Source: an uncultured Pelagibacteraceae bacterium
GTDB lineage: Bacteria; Pseudomonadota; Alphaproteobacteria; Pelagibacterales; Pelagibacteraceae
Direction of reading: 5' to 3'
DNA: 64,000 nt
NCBI GenBank assembly: GCA_902516435.1
Contig: CABXYF010000004.1
Span: 1 to 64,000 of the forward strand
Part shown: positions 49,931 through 59,886 of the stretch, in pieces
Layout of the letters: every line of letters begins with the position of its first letter
Position numbering within the stretch: the first letter of the stretch is position 1
Position numbers and translations under genes: made by a program
Notes under the pieces: generated by a model
What the model was told of the DNA's origin: nothing
Seen by the model: only the letters and a program-made list of their open reading frames with translations
Databases searched by the model: none

Positions 49931-50836
49931 ATGATTGAGCTTAAAAGTCCAAAAATTGCTATCCCTGTAGTTTTATTTGCAGGTTTATTATGGTCGTTTG
50001 GTCCATTAGTTGTAAGGCATATGGATAATCCTCATTTAGTTCCTTGGCAGTATATATTTGGAAGAGGTTTAACTATTTTCATTTTGTTAAACCTTTATTT
50101 ATTTTTTGAAGAAGGGAAAAATTTTTATAAAAATTATTTAAAAATTGGATTATCAGGAATAATTGGTGGCTCTGGCCTAGGTGTTGCAATGATCACATTT
50201 ATTTATTCAATTACAAACACAAGTGCAGCAGTAACATTACTTTGTTTAGCTGCTATGCCATTTTTTACAGCTTTGCTAGCATTCTTATTTTTAAGAGAAA
50301 GAATTTCGTTTAATGTTTGGATTTCTATTATTTTAGCTTCTGTTGGAATATTGATTATGGCTATTGGTAATACTGGTGAAAAATCTTTAGCTGGATTTAT
50401 ATTTGGTCTTACGTCCTCAATTGGGTTTTCAATTTTTTCAGTAACATTGAGATGGAAAAAAGAAACTCCAAAATTTACAACCGTAGCTTTTTCCGGGTTA
50501 TTTTGTTTTATATTTGCTTCGATCGTAATACTAATTAAGGATCAAGTATTTTTCGCTTCTAGTTATAATGGATCATTATTTTCTCTTCACGGCACATTAG
50601 TATGTTTTGGTTTAATTTTATATTCAATTGGCTCTAAAGCGATACCAGCAGCTGAATTAACATTATTGTCACTAACTGAAGTAGTAGGAGGAATTTTTTG
50701 GGTCTGGCTACCTATATTTGGGATCAATGAAGTCCCGTCAACAAATACAATTATTGGAGGATTTTTTCTTTTTGTATCATTAATTTATTACAGCCTAATT
50801 ATGAAATGGAACAAAAGATATATAGCCTTAAATTAA
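49931..50836 (+). CDS. EamA-family transporter
   Basis: Ten-TM DMT profile; LLSLTEVVGGIFWVWLPIFGINEVPSTNTIIGG. Confidence 0.9.
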   Translation: MIELKSPKIAIPVVLFAGLLWSFGPLVVRHMDNPHLVPWQYIFGRGLTIFILLNLYLFFEEGKNFYKNYLKIGLSGIIGGSGLGVAMITFIYSITNTSAAVTLLCLAAMPFFTALLAFLFLRERISFNVWISIILASVGILIMAIGNTGEKSLAGFIFGLTSSIGFSIFSVTLRWKKETPKFTTVAFSGLFCFIFASIVILIKDQVFFASSYNGSLFSLHGTLVCFGLILYSIGSKAIPAAELTLLSLTEVVGGIFWVWLPIFGINEVPSTNTIIGGFFLFVSLIYYSLIMKWNKRYIALN

Positions 50837-50839
50837 TCG

Positions 50840-51955
50840 ATGAATAAAAATAACATTATTGTTAACAGTTGGAATGAATGGGATCCATTAAAACATGTGA
50901 TCGTTGGCAAGGCAGATGGCACTTGTATTCCAGCACCAGAGCCAGCTCTAGATGCAAAAGTCCCTGAAGACAGTGATATGAGAGGGCAGTTTGGTCCAAG
51001 AACTAAAGATACAGTGGATAAAGCCAATCAATTATTGGATGATTTTGCAGCTATTCTTGAAAAAAAAGGAATTAAAGTTGACCGACCAACTCCAATAGAC
51101 TTTAATCAAAAAACATCAACGCCTGATTGGGAAGCGGAGACTATGTTTGGCTGTATGCCACCCAGAGATGTTTTGCTTACGGTAGGAAACGAAATACTTG
51201 AAGCAACTATGAGTTATCGTTGTAGATGGTTTGAATATTTATGTTATAGACCATTAATTCAGCATTATTACAATCAAGATCCTAATATGCGTCACGAGTC
51301 TGCGCCAAAACCTAGACTAACAGATTTAGACTATAGAAAAGATTATCTATCCGATAAAATTGGAATTCAAAAACGATTGGAGTGGACTGAAAAAAAACAC
51401 TTTGTAACTACTGAAGAGGAACCTTTATTTGATGCAGCTGACGTTTTGAGATTTGGAAAAGACCTGGTAGTACAACACGGTTTTACTACCAATCTTAAAG
51501 GAATTGATTGGTTGAAAAGACATTATAAAGACCATAGAGTTCACACAGTAAATTTCCCAGGAGATCCATACCCAATTCATATCGATGCAACATTTACACC
51601 AATTAAAGAGGGATTAATTATAAACAACCCACAAAGGAAGTTACCTACTGAACAAAGAAAATTATTTCAAAATAATGGTTGGGAAATTATTGATAGTGCG
51701 CAACCAGCCCACAATGAACCACCTCCTTTGTGCTATTCATCCACATGGCTTTCTATGAATGTACTTGTTTTAGATCCTAAAACTGTATGTGTAGAAAAAA
51801 GTGAAACTTATCAAGCAGAGCAATTAGACAAATTAGGTATGGAGGTTATTCCAGTGGAACTTAGAGATGCCTACGCATTTGGAGGAGGTCTGCACTGTTG
51901 TACTGCTGATGTTTATAGAGAGGGAGAATTAAAAGATTATTTTCCAAAGCAATAG
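50840..51955 (+). CDS. Arginine:glycine amidinotransferase-like (AGAT/GATM family)
   Basis: SWNEWDPLKHVIVGKADG; FDAADVLRFGKDLVVQHGFTTNLKGIDWLKRHY (Asp); HIDATFTPI (His); GGGLHCCTADVYREG (catalytic Cys). Confidence 0.88.
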   Translation: MNKNNIIVNSWNEWDPLKHVIVGKADGTCIPAPEPALDAKVPEDSDMRGQFGPRTKDTVDKANQLLDDFAAILEKKGIKVDRPTPIDFNQKTSTPDWEAETMFGCMPPRDVLLTVGNEILEATMSYRCRWFEYLCYRPLIQHYYNQDPNMRHESAPKPRLTDLDYRKDYLSDKIGIQKRLEWTEKKHFVTTEEEPLFDAADVLRFGKDLVVQHGFTTNLKGIDWLKRHYKDHRVHTVNFPGDPYPIHIDATFTPIKEGLIINNPQRKLPTEQRKLFQNNGWEIIDSAQPAHNEPPPLCYSSTWLSMNVLVLDPKTVCVEKSETYQAEQLDKLGMEVIPVELRDAYAFGGGLHCCTADVYREGELKDYFPKQ

Positions 51956-51957
51956 AT

Positions 51958-53004
51958 ATGGTACAGATTAAGACTAAAAGACAAAGAATAAAATTTGCAT
52001 CAGACAATGTGACTGGAGCATGCCCAGAAGTTTTAGATGCTATTTTAAAAGCAAATGATGGTGATAGGACACCTTATGGAAATGACCAAATATCAACAGA
52101 TTTACAAAATAAATTCTCAGAAATTTTTGAAAAAGAAGTAATTGTTTTTCCAACAGCATCTGGAACAGCCGCTAACGCATTGGCCTTATCAACTATGACT
52201 CCGTCATTTGGTAACATCTATTGTCATAAATATTCCCACATAAATACTGATGAATGTGGAGCACCTGAATTTTATACTGGAGGAGCAAAACTAGTAAACC
52301 TTCATGGCATAGATGGAAAAATTACTGCTAAAGAATTAGATGAGAATATAAATGGAAAAGATATTGTTCATCATACTCAACCTTCTTCAGTTAGCATCAC
52401 ACAATTAACTGAAACTGGAGAAGCATATCAATTAGATGAAATTAAAAAAATTTCAGATGTTGCCCATAATCATAAACTAAATATCCATATGGATGGAGCG
52501 AGATTTGCAAATGCGTTAGTATCTTTAAATTGCACGCCAGCAGAAATGACTTGGAAATCAGGAATAGATGCACTTTCATTTGGTGCTACAAAAAATGGTT
52601 GTTTAGCTGCTGAAGCAATAATATTTTTTAAACCTGAGTTGGTTGGAAATTTACCTTTTTTAATGAAAAGGGCAGGACATTTATTATCTAAAATGAGTTT
52701 TGTTTCTGCACAATTAGATGCCTACATTTCAAATGATGTATGGTTAAAAAATGCAAGGCACGCCAATGCTATGGGCAAAAAATTGAGTGAAGGGCTGAAT
52801 AATCATCCTGAAATTAAACTAGCTTATCCGACATCAGCAAATGAGGTATTTGTAAAAATACCTGAGAATATAATTCGTAATTTAAATTCTGAAGGTTATA
52901 CAATTAATGATGATGAATGGGATGGAAAGAATGTTAGACTGGTTACTGCATGGAATACTGATCCCAAAGATATTGATATATTTTTAGATATAATTAAATC
53001 CTAG
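51958..53004 (+). CDS. Low-specificity L-threonine aldolase (beta-eliminating lyase family)
   Basis: FASDNVTGACPEVLDAI...YGND; HMDGARFANALVSL; LSFGATKNGCLAAEAIIFF PLP-Lys. Confidence 0.92.
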   Translation: MVQIKTKRQRIKFASDNVTGACPEVLDAILKANDGDRTPYGNDQISTDLQNKFSEIFEKEVIVFPTASGTAANALALSTMTPSFGNIYCHKYSHINTDECGAPEFYTGGAKLVNLHGIDGKITAKELDENINGKDIVHHTQPSSVSITQLTETGEAYQLDEIKKISDVAHNHKLNIHMDGARFANALVSLNCTPAEMTWKSGIDALSFGATKNGCLAAEAIIFFKPELVGNLPFLMKRAGHLLSKMSFVSAQLDAYISNDVWLKNARHANAMGKKLSEGLNNHPEIKLAYPTSANEVFVKIPENIIRNLNSEGYTINDDEWDGKNVRLVTAWNTDPKDIDIFLDIIKS

Positions 53005-53018
53005 ATTAACTAGGATTT
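52996..53018. terminator. Hairpin spanning convergent stop codons
   Basis: AAATCCTAG ATTAA CTAGGATTT: perfect 9-bp stem, 5-nt loop, containing the plus-strand stop (53002-53004) and minus-strand stop (53006-53008). Confidence 0.55.
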
Positions 53019-53233
53019 TCCTTAAGATAGTTTATATAATTAACAACTTCATCAAATCTATTATCTTCTATATCTTTATAGCTGTTATTAAATTTATCTT
53101 TTATAGCAAGAGCTACGTGTGCGTAAGGATTTCGTCCTTTTGGATGATTTGGATGCTCGGGCAATTGTCCTTGTAAATAATCGCCAGCTTCCTGAATAAT
53201 TTTCCAGAGTTTACTTGCGTTTTGCATATTCAT
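53006..53233 (-). CDS. Hypothetical small protein (75 aa)
   Basis: ORF with charged, non-repetitive composition MNMQNASKLWKIIQEAGDYLQGQLPEHPNHPKGRNPYAHVALAIKDKF. Confidence 0.7.
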   Translation of the reverse strand: MNMQNASKLWKIIQEAGDYLQGQLPEHPNHPKGRNPYAHVALAIKDKFNNSYKDIEDNRFDEVVNYINYLKENPS

Positions 53234-53239
53234 TTTAAG

Positions 53240-54064
53240 TTAATATGATCCTTTTTTTTCTGAACCTTTATAAAAAATATTATGAAGGTTATCATTTTCT
53301 GCTTTTTTTATTTTAATATCATTTTGATCCATCAATGAAATTGGTCTATTGATTTTCATATGGTAATTATAATAATCAGTTCCTCTTGCAACTTGAACAC
53401 TATTTTTACCTAGTATTTGTTTAACATTTGTACCTATATAACTTTGTATTACAAAACCTATTCTTCTATCACTGCTATTATTTATACCTGAACCATGAAC
53501 TACATTTGGGTGATGTAAGGACATTTGTCCTGCTTTCAATTCTAACGATTTTAGTTCACTTACAGGAACTCCTTCAACAGTTTGTCCTCTCGTTAATAAA
53601 TTACCTTCATCAAACTTTTCTTTGTGATCTTTAATTTTCAAATGAGACTTAGGCCACATTCTCATACAACCGTTTTCTTTAAAAGAATCGGTTATTGCTA
53701 CCCAAGCAGTAACCCAATTATGGGGTTCTAAACCAATATATTTTGCATCTTGATGATAACTTACAAAGCCTTCTTGGTTAGGGTTTTTTATAAATAAGGT
53801 TGTTCCACAAACTAAAATATTCTTTCCAATAATACTCTCAACGGCGTCAAGAATTTTTGAATTATGAACAATTGCATCAAGCTTTGGGGAAATTAAATGA
53901 ACATTATATCTACCTTTTTTATGAATTTCATTAGGAATTTTTTTTTCAATTAGCTCAATTTCTTTTCTTGCTTCAATAGCTTCTTCTGTGGACAAAATAT
54001 TAATTGGAGCTATATAACCTTCATCATTATACTGTTTAAGTTGATTTGAACTAAGATTAGTCAT
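53240..54064 (-). CDS. Phytanoyl-CoA dioxygenase (PhyH) family Fe(II)/2OG oxygenase
   Basis: YHQDAKYIGLEPHNWVTAWVAI (HxD) ... LHHPNVVHGSGINNSSDRRIGFVI. Confidence 0.9.
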   Translation of the reverse strand: MTNLSSNQLKQYNDEGYIAPINILSTEEAIEARKEIELIEKKIPNEIHKKGRYNVHLISPKLDAIVHNSKILDAVESIIGKNILVCGTTLFIKNPNQEGFVSYHQDAKYIGLEPHNWVTAWVAITDSFKENGCMRMWPKSHLKIKDHKEKFDEGNLLTRGQTVEGVPVSELKSLELKAGQMSLHHPNVVHGSGINNSSDRRIGFVIQSYIGTNVKQILGKNSVQVARGTDYYNYHMKINRPISLMDQNDIKIKKAENDNLHNIFYKGSEKKGSY

Positions 54065-54110
54065 ATTATTATTAAAGATTATATGAGTACAAATTATTCT
54101 TCAATAATTT

Positions 54111-54557
54111 ATGTCTAAAGTTTTAAAATTAGGTATTACAGCAATTAACAATCAGTCAATTCAAGAAGTAAACACAATAGAGGTTATAGCAAATCAAGGA
54201 ATAGTTGGAGATAGATATTTTAAAAAATTTAATGATCCTTACAATCAAATATCATTAATAGAATCAGAAGGTATTGATATTTATAATATTAAATTTGGAT
54301 TAAATATTTCATACATGGATTTTAGAAGAAACATCATTACTAAAGGTATCAAATTAAATGATCTTGTTGGAAAGAAATTTAAAGTTGGCACTGTAGAGCT
54401 TGAAGGAATAGATTTATGCAGACCCTGTAGGCATTTATCAGAAAAACTTAACCAAAATAATATAATTAAAGAATTTTTAAGAAAAGGTGGGCTAAGATGT
54501 CAGATTTTATCCTCATCTAACATAAATGTTGGAGATAAAATAATGATGTTAGTGTAA
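54111..54557 (+). CDS. MOSC-domain protein
   Basis: GIVGDRYFKKFNDPYNQISLIESEGID...NIITKGIKLNDLVGKKFKVGTVELEGIDLCRPCRHL. Confidence 0.85.
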   Translation: MSKVLKLGITAINNQSIQEVNTIEVIANQGIVGDRYFKKFNDPYNQISLIESEGIDIYNIKFGLNISYMDFRRNIITKGIKLNDLVGKKFKVGTVELEGIDLCRPCRHLSEKLNQNNIIKEFLRKGGLRCQILSSSNINVGDKIMMLV

Positions 54558-54576
54558 CAATTTATTACTGAGAAAC

Positions 54577-55878
54577 TTATATTTTTTCCTCACTACTATC
54601 AGAATCTGATTTACTAGGTTCTTCAATCGGCTCAGTTGTTGGGTTTAGCTCAATACCAGCAGGCGTAATTGATTGTGGCATAGCAATGAATTGTGAATCT
54701 GGATTTTCAACAGCTGGTCTAATTTTTGACCTGTAAACTCCATAGATACCAATTAGTAAATGAAAAAATATTAAAAATATAAAGAAACCATTTAAACCAG
54801 TTAAGTCCATAAAAATTGAACATAAAAAAGGCCCACCCATCGCACCTAGTCCAAAAATAAATTGTAAACAAGCGCCGGCAGCAACAAATTTTTCTTTTGG
54901 AATAAAGTCATTAGTGTGAGCTAAAATTAAGGAAAACATTGGCAAACTACAAAAAGAAAATAAAATTAAAAAAACGTAAAACCAAAATTTACTTGTAGCT
55001 AGACCATCAGGCAAATACATTTGACCAGATGCAAAAATTGCGCATAAAGCAAAAAATGCTGCTGCAAAACTTACAATAATTATAACTTTTCTACGGTCGT
55101 ACATGTCAGACAATTTTCCAATTGGCCACTGTGAGATTGCACCTGATATAGCAAGCATAAATGTAACTAATGAAATTTGAAAGATAGTAAAATTCATACC
55201 TGCAGCATAAACTGCCAATAAAGTAAATAAGGCTGATTGTGCAGCTCCATAAAATAAAGAACTTACCATTCCGAAAGGAGATGAAATGTAAACTTCTTGG
55301 ATCGACATTGACTCAATTTTTTTAAAAGTTGGTGGTTTTCTTTTAGTGAGCAAAATTGGAACAAGTGCACCAGAAGTGATAATAGAAATTAACATAAAAG
55401 GTTCGAAATTAATGGGATCACTAAAGTTTAGTAAAAGCATTCCACACCCCATTGCTCCATATAAAATCACCATATAAATAGATAAAACACTTCCTCTATT
55501 TTTATTACTAGCTCTATCGTTCAACCAGCTTTCAGCAACTGTATAAATAGAAACCATACTTATTCCTGTAAGCACTCGGAGCAAAAACCATATAACTGGA
55601 TTTACAAATATAGCGTGTAAAAGAATTACTAAAGATGCAATGGATGCAAAAGCAGCGTAAATTCTTATATGTCCTACTTGAGAAATTAATCTTGGAATAG
55701 TAATTGCTCCTAAAAAATATCCTACAAAATAACCAGACATCATAAATCCAGTTGCAGTTATACTAAACTCTTCTTCAACAGCTCTTACACCAAGCAAAGA
55801 TCCCTGAAAACCGTAGGCGAGCATTATTGCTCCCATACCTAAAAATAAAGCCCAGGAATTTTTTAATACTTTGTCCAT
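54577..55878 (-). CDS. MFS transporter (YcaD-like)
   Basis: 12-TM profile; YTVAESWLNDRASNKNRGSVLSIYM; QWPIGKLSDMYDRRKVI. Confidence 0.9.
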   Translation of the reverse strand: MDKVLKNSWALFLGMGAIMLAYGFQGSLLGVRAVEEEFSITATGFMMSGYFVGYFLGAITIPRLISQVGHIRIYAAFASIASLVILLHAIFVNPVIWFLLRVLTGISMVSIYTVAESWLNDRASNKNRGSVLSIYMVILYGAMGCGMLLLNFSDPINFEPFMLISIITSGALVPILLTKRKPPTFKKIESMSIQEVYISSPFGMVSSLFYGAAQSALFTLLAVYAAGMNFTIFQISLVTFMLAISGAISQWPIGKLSDMYDRRKVIIIVSFAAAFFALCAIFASGQMYLPDGLATSKFWFYVFLILFSFCSLPMFSLILAHTNDFIPKEKFVAAGACLQFIFGLGAMGGPFLCSIFMDLTGLNGFFIFLIFFHLLIGIYGVYRSKIRPAVENPDSQFIAMPQSITPAGIELNPTTEPIEEPSKSDSDSSEEKI

Positions 55879-55934
55879 ATAAATCGCTATCTATTTCTGA
55901 TTTGTGGCCAAATCAAGTTAATAGTAACTAGGCT

Positions 55935-56795
55935 TTAAGATTTTTTAAGCTTAAGAAATGAGTGGGTCGCTATTGTTAAAATTATTATTACCCCACCTTG
56001 AATAGTTTCTAAACTCGGCTGCTCTTTTATGACCATCCATACCCATAAAGGTCCAATGATTGTCTCTAAAAGAAAGAATAAATTAACCTCCTCGGCGGGT
56101 ATAAATCTTGGAGCAATGGTGACCATAACAAATGGTATTGCAACACACATTACACACATTAAAGGCACAATTAATAAATCCTTATCTAACAAAGCATAGG
56201 TTTCTATAAAAAACATAGCAAATATAGCCACCACTAGTTTTCCAACTACAGCTGCAGGAACTAGGTTCTTATTTTTTGCAGATCTAATTGTAACGGCTCC
56301 AACTGCTAAACCCAGAGCACAAAGAAGTCCAAGTAAATCGCCAAAAATACTACCTAATTGTAACGAGTCATAAAATATATACACAGCAGCAATGAAGGTA
56401 ATTCCAATTGCAACCCAAGTTTTGCTATCAGGTATTTCTTTTAAAAAAAAAGCACCAAGAATTGCTGATAGCATAGGAGCCATCGCGATCATAACCAATG
56501 TATTAGCAACATTTGTATTTTGAATAGAGACTACAAACGCAATATTAGTAATAGAAAATGTAACTATATAAATTAATCCATGATGACCGCTTGTAAATAG
56601 CATTTTAAAGAACTCATATTTATAAATTATTAACATTCCAATAAAGACTGTAAGAAAGGGAATTATTCCTCTGTAAAAAACTAGACTCCACGTGTCGATA
56701 TTAGCTAGTCTAATAAACAAAGTATCAGGTGTAATAAACATTACCGCAACAAATGCAAGCAATGATCCTTTTTGCTGATCTGAAAATTTGCTCAT
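55935..56795 (-). CDS. EamA-family transporter (start set at MSKFSDQQ)
   Basis: Ten-TM profile, FFLLETIIGPLWVWMVIKEQPSLETIQGG; track start at 56861 would overlap the upstream gene by 59 bp. Confidence 0.9.
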   Translation of the reverse strand: MSKFSDQQKGSLLAFVAVMFITPDTLFIRLANIDTWSLVFYRGIIPFLTVFIGMLIIYKYEFFKMLFTSGHHGLIYIVTFSITNIAFVVSIQNTNVANTLVMIAMAPMLSAILGAFFLKEIPDSKTWVAIGITFIAAVYIFYDSLQLGSIFGDLLGLLCALGLAVGAVTIRSAKNKNLVPAAVVGKLVVAIFAMFFIETYALLDKDLLIVPLMCVMCVAIPFVMVTIAPRFIPAEEVNLFFLLETIIGPLWVWMVIKEQPSLETIQGGVIIILTIATHSFLKLKKS

Positions 56796-56802
56796 TTTTA
56801 AT

Positions 56803-57666
56803 TTATTTTTGAAAATTAAATATAATATTTGATTTATTTTTAAATATTTCCTTATAACCAAATTTTAAAAGAAATTTAATCAAATCTATTTTCAATTCTT
56901 TATTCATTGAATGTTCTAGGATTATATTTTTAGGTATTAAAGTTTTTTTACATTTTTTTAAGAAAGTAAATAGAACTTTCTCTTCAAATCCTTCAATATC
57001 AATTTTTAAATTCGTTATATACTTAATTTTTTCGTTATTAATTATATTGATTAATGTTTTACATTTTACTGATATATTTTTTTTATTTTTAGAAATAAAT
57101 CCGTTAGCTAAACCATTTGAGAAATCTAGATTTAAATTAGTGTTTCTATCTCCAACAGCGCAGTTTTTAACTTTCACATATGAAAAAATATTTGGAATTT
57201 TAGTTTTAAGTAATTTAAGGTTTTCTTTTAATCTAATGTTATTTACAGGATGTGCATCAATTGCAATAATTTTTATTTCTCTTTTTTTATTAATTAAATT
57301 TGCAACGTTTAGAGTATACAATCCCATATTTGAACCAATATCGATAAATACGCTTTTGTTTGGTGAGTTTTTCTTAACAAAATTTATTTCATAATTATCA
57401 TTTCTTCCAAAATAAACTTTAATAAAAGTAAGTTTGTCATTATAGAAGTAAAAAGGAACATTGTTTATTTTGCATATAAAACGAGGATTTTTTATTGAAC
57501 CTTGTCCTATAAGATAATTTATAAAATTAATTAATTTTTTTCTTAATTTACCTCTACCAATAAATGTATTTTGACCTAGTATTAATACAATTTTAACTAT
57601 AAATATTTTTAATTTAAGTAATGTATTAATATTATCTAAATTTTTCATTAAATTAAATTTTTCCAA
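56803..57666 (-). CDS. FkbM-family methyltransferase
   Basis: VFIDIGSNMGLYTLNVANLINKKREIKIIAIDAHPVNNIRLKENL; TNLKIDIEGFEEKVL. Confidence 0.85.
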   Translation of the reverse strand: MEKFNLMKNLDNINTLLKLKIFIVKIVLILGQNTFIGRGKLRKKLINFINYLIGQGSIKNPRFICKINNVPFYFYNDKLTFIKVYFGRNDNYEINFVKKNSPNKSVFIDIGSNMGLYTLNVANLINKKREIKIIAIDAHPVNNIRLKENLKLLKTKIPNIFSYVKVKNCAVGDRNTNLNLDFSNGLANGFISKNKKNISVKCKTLINIINNEKIKYITNLKIDIEGFEEKVLFTFLKKCKKTLIPKNIILEHSMNKELKIDLIKFLLKFGYKEIFKNKSNIIFNFQK

Positions 57667-58580
57667 AAAATTTTAGCAAGATTTATACCTGATAAATCAT
57701 ATAAAGTTTTTAAGCCTGTTGGTGAGGTTACATTTATATCTCCATTAAGTTTTCCATCGATAAAGTCAATTCCAGCAAAATAAATATTTTTTAATTTTAA
57801 ATCTTTTGCAATTATATTTGATATTTTAACTTCATTATTTGTTAATTTGGTTGTTATGGGTTTTGCTCCCTTGCTCATATTACTTAAAAATGATCCTTTC
57901 TTAGGGACTCTTGATATTGCGCCATAAACTTTTCCGTTAATAATAAAAACTCTCTTATCTCCTTTTCTTATATTTGGTAAAAATTTTTGACACATTACAT
58001 GACCGTGTTTTTTAATAAATTTATTTATTAACTTTATATCAAAACTATTTATTAAATGAATATCATTGCCACTATAACTGTGAATCGGTTTTAGAATAAT
58101 TTTTTTATTATTCATTATAAATTTTTTAATTTCTTTTAAATCTTTTGTAAAAATCGTATTAGGCATAAATTTATAATATTTAGCAGAATACAATTTTTCA
58201 GAAACATTTCTTATAGAAGTAGGATTATTGATTATCTTAACTTTATTTTTAATTTGATCTAAAATATAAGTAGTTGATACATACTCAAGATCAAATGGAG
58301 GGTCTTGACGAATTAAAATAAACTTACATTTTATAAGATTGAGGGTTTGTTTTTTTAATATTTTAAAGAATTTTTTTTTAGAATAATCAAATTTTATAAA
58401 AAATCCTTTCGCAATTACTTTTGAATGAAATATCGATAGATCTTTTGGGTCGTAATAAAATATTTTATATTTTTTATTTTGAATTTCATTAGCTAAAAAA
58501 ACACTTGTATCAGTGACAGGATTTAAAGTGGAAGGGTGGTTTCCTTGAATAGCAACTATATTATTTATCATATAATTCAT
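57648..58580 (-). CDS. gshB: Glutathione synthetase
   Basis: LIRQDPPFDLEYVSTTYILD, IINNPTSIRNVSEKLYSAKYYKFMPNTIFT, IFAGIDFIDGKLNGDINVTSPTGL-like. Confidence 0.93.
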   Translation of the reverse strand: MNYMINNIVAIQGNHPSTLNPVTDTSVFLANEIQNKKYKIFYYDPKDLSIFHSKVIAKGFFIKFDYSKKKFFKILKKQTLNLIKCKFILIRQDPPFDLEYVSTTYILDQIKNKVKIINNPTSIRNVSEKLYSAKYYKFMPNTIFTKDLKEIKKFIMNNKKIILKPIHSYSGNDIHLINSFDIKLINKFIKKHGHVMCQKFLPNIRKGDKRVFIINGKVYGAISRVPKKGSFLSNMSKGAKPITTKLTNNEVKISNIIAKDLKLKNIYFAGIDFIDGKLNGDINVTSPTGLKTLYDLSGINLAKIFWKNLI

Positions 58581-59856
58581 TTAAATCTTCATTTTTAGAA
58601 AATTTATTAATCATATGATCTGCATTTGTTGTCTTATTATCAATTATATTTTGTAAGTGATTTAAAAATATTGTTTCGTTGTTACCTTTTTTACTCATAA
58701 TATCTCTTGTCTCTAAACCCTTTCTAGATAAGTCTAGCAACACAGATGACCAGTATAAAAGATCTTTGCCCATTAGTTGAGTATTAAATCCTTTTTGAGG
58801 AGCCTCTAAATAAGCATTAATGATCTTATCTACTTCCCATTTTGATACCAAATCATGAACTTCATCTAAATTTCCATATAGCATACCCGTATTAAAAGCA
58901 GGTCCTGCGCATAGACATTCCCATCCACATGTATCCATTGACCGCAGTTCGATATATTTTTTAAGTCTATTTTCTGTGAAAATTGTACTTAAATGAGTTG
59001 TTAGATCAGCTTCTTCAGGCAACCGATTATTAATTTCTTTAATTTTACCATCCATAAAATCCTTAAATATATATTTTTTTCCAGAAATATATTGATCTTT
59101 GTCTTGGATAAATAATATTGGAAAATTTATAACAAAGTCTGCGTATTTTTCGAAATTTATGTTTTCTAAAAATAACTTTGGCAGTCCTCCCCTAGAAGTA
59201 TTTTGCCAAACTTTTGAGCGATAGGATAAGTAATTACTATTTTTTTTTTCAACTATTGATGAGTTTGCAAATAATGCTATCGAAATTGGAACAATTGCAT
59301 TTGAAACTTTGAATTTTTTAATAAAATCTTCTTCAGACTCAAAATCAATATTAAGCTGTGTACCACATGTTCTGTACATCATGTCTAAACTTAGTTCACC
59401 TCCCAGTGGCATATCTTTAGTCATCACTTTATATCTTTGCTTTGGATTATTTGGTATCTCACTTAATTTAGATATAGGATCAAAGCCAGCACTCACAATT
59501 TTTATATCTAATTTTTTTGTTACTTGTTTCAGTTCAAACAAATAATCTTGAGACTCGGAGCATGCCTCATGCATATGATTTAGTTTATCACCTGATAATT
59601 CTATTTGGTTTCCAGGCTCGAGTGTAATATTTTTTCCGCCTTTATTAAGGGCAATAATATTTTCTTTTTCAAAAACTGGGTTCCAGCCAAATTCTAGTAA
59701 GGCTGTAAACATTTCCTTTATTTTTGGATAATCTACTCTTCTATTATTTTCATTATCGAATAAAAATTTTTCATGTTCGATTCCAATTTTGAAATTTTTG
59801 GAGTCTTTAATACCAAACTTAAAGTATTCAATAATTTGGTTTTTCGTCTTTATCAT
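58561..59856 (-). CDS. gshA: Glutamate--cysteine ligase (plant-type)
   Basis: KIGIEHEKFLFD, ITLEPGNQIELSG, MYRTCGTQLNIDFESEEDF, YIELRSMDTCGWECLCAGPAFNTGMLY. Confidence 0.94.
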   Translation of the reverse strand: MIKTKNQIIEYFKFGIKDSKNFKIGIEHEKFLFDNENNRRVDYPKIKEMFTALLEFGWNPVFEKENIIALNKGGKNITLEPGNQIELSGDKLNHMHEACSESQDYLFELKQVTKKLDIKIVSAGFDPISKLSEIPNNPKQRYKVMTKDMPLGGELSLDMMYRTCGTQLNIDFESEEDFIKKFKVSNAIVPISIALFANSSIVEKKNSNYLSYRSKVWQNTSRGGLPKLFLENINFEKYADFVINFPILFIQDKDQYISGKKYIFKDFMDGKIKEINNRLPEEADLTTHLSTIFTENRLKKYIELRSMDTCGWECLCAGPAFNTGMLYGNLDEVHDLVSKWEVDKIINAYLEAPQKGFNTQLMGKDLLYWSSVLLDLSRKGLETRDIMSKKGNNETIFLNHLQNIIDNKTTNADHMINKFSKNEDLNELYDK

Positions 59857-59886
59857 AACTTATTAAGTAGTGATTTATTTATAAAA

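Noticed and set aside
56796-56861. EamA ORF extension overlapping FkbM by 59 bp as a programmed overlap
   Set aside because: An internal MSKFSDQQ start removes the overlap and fits the family.
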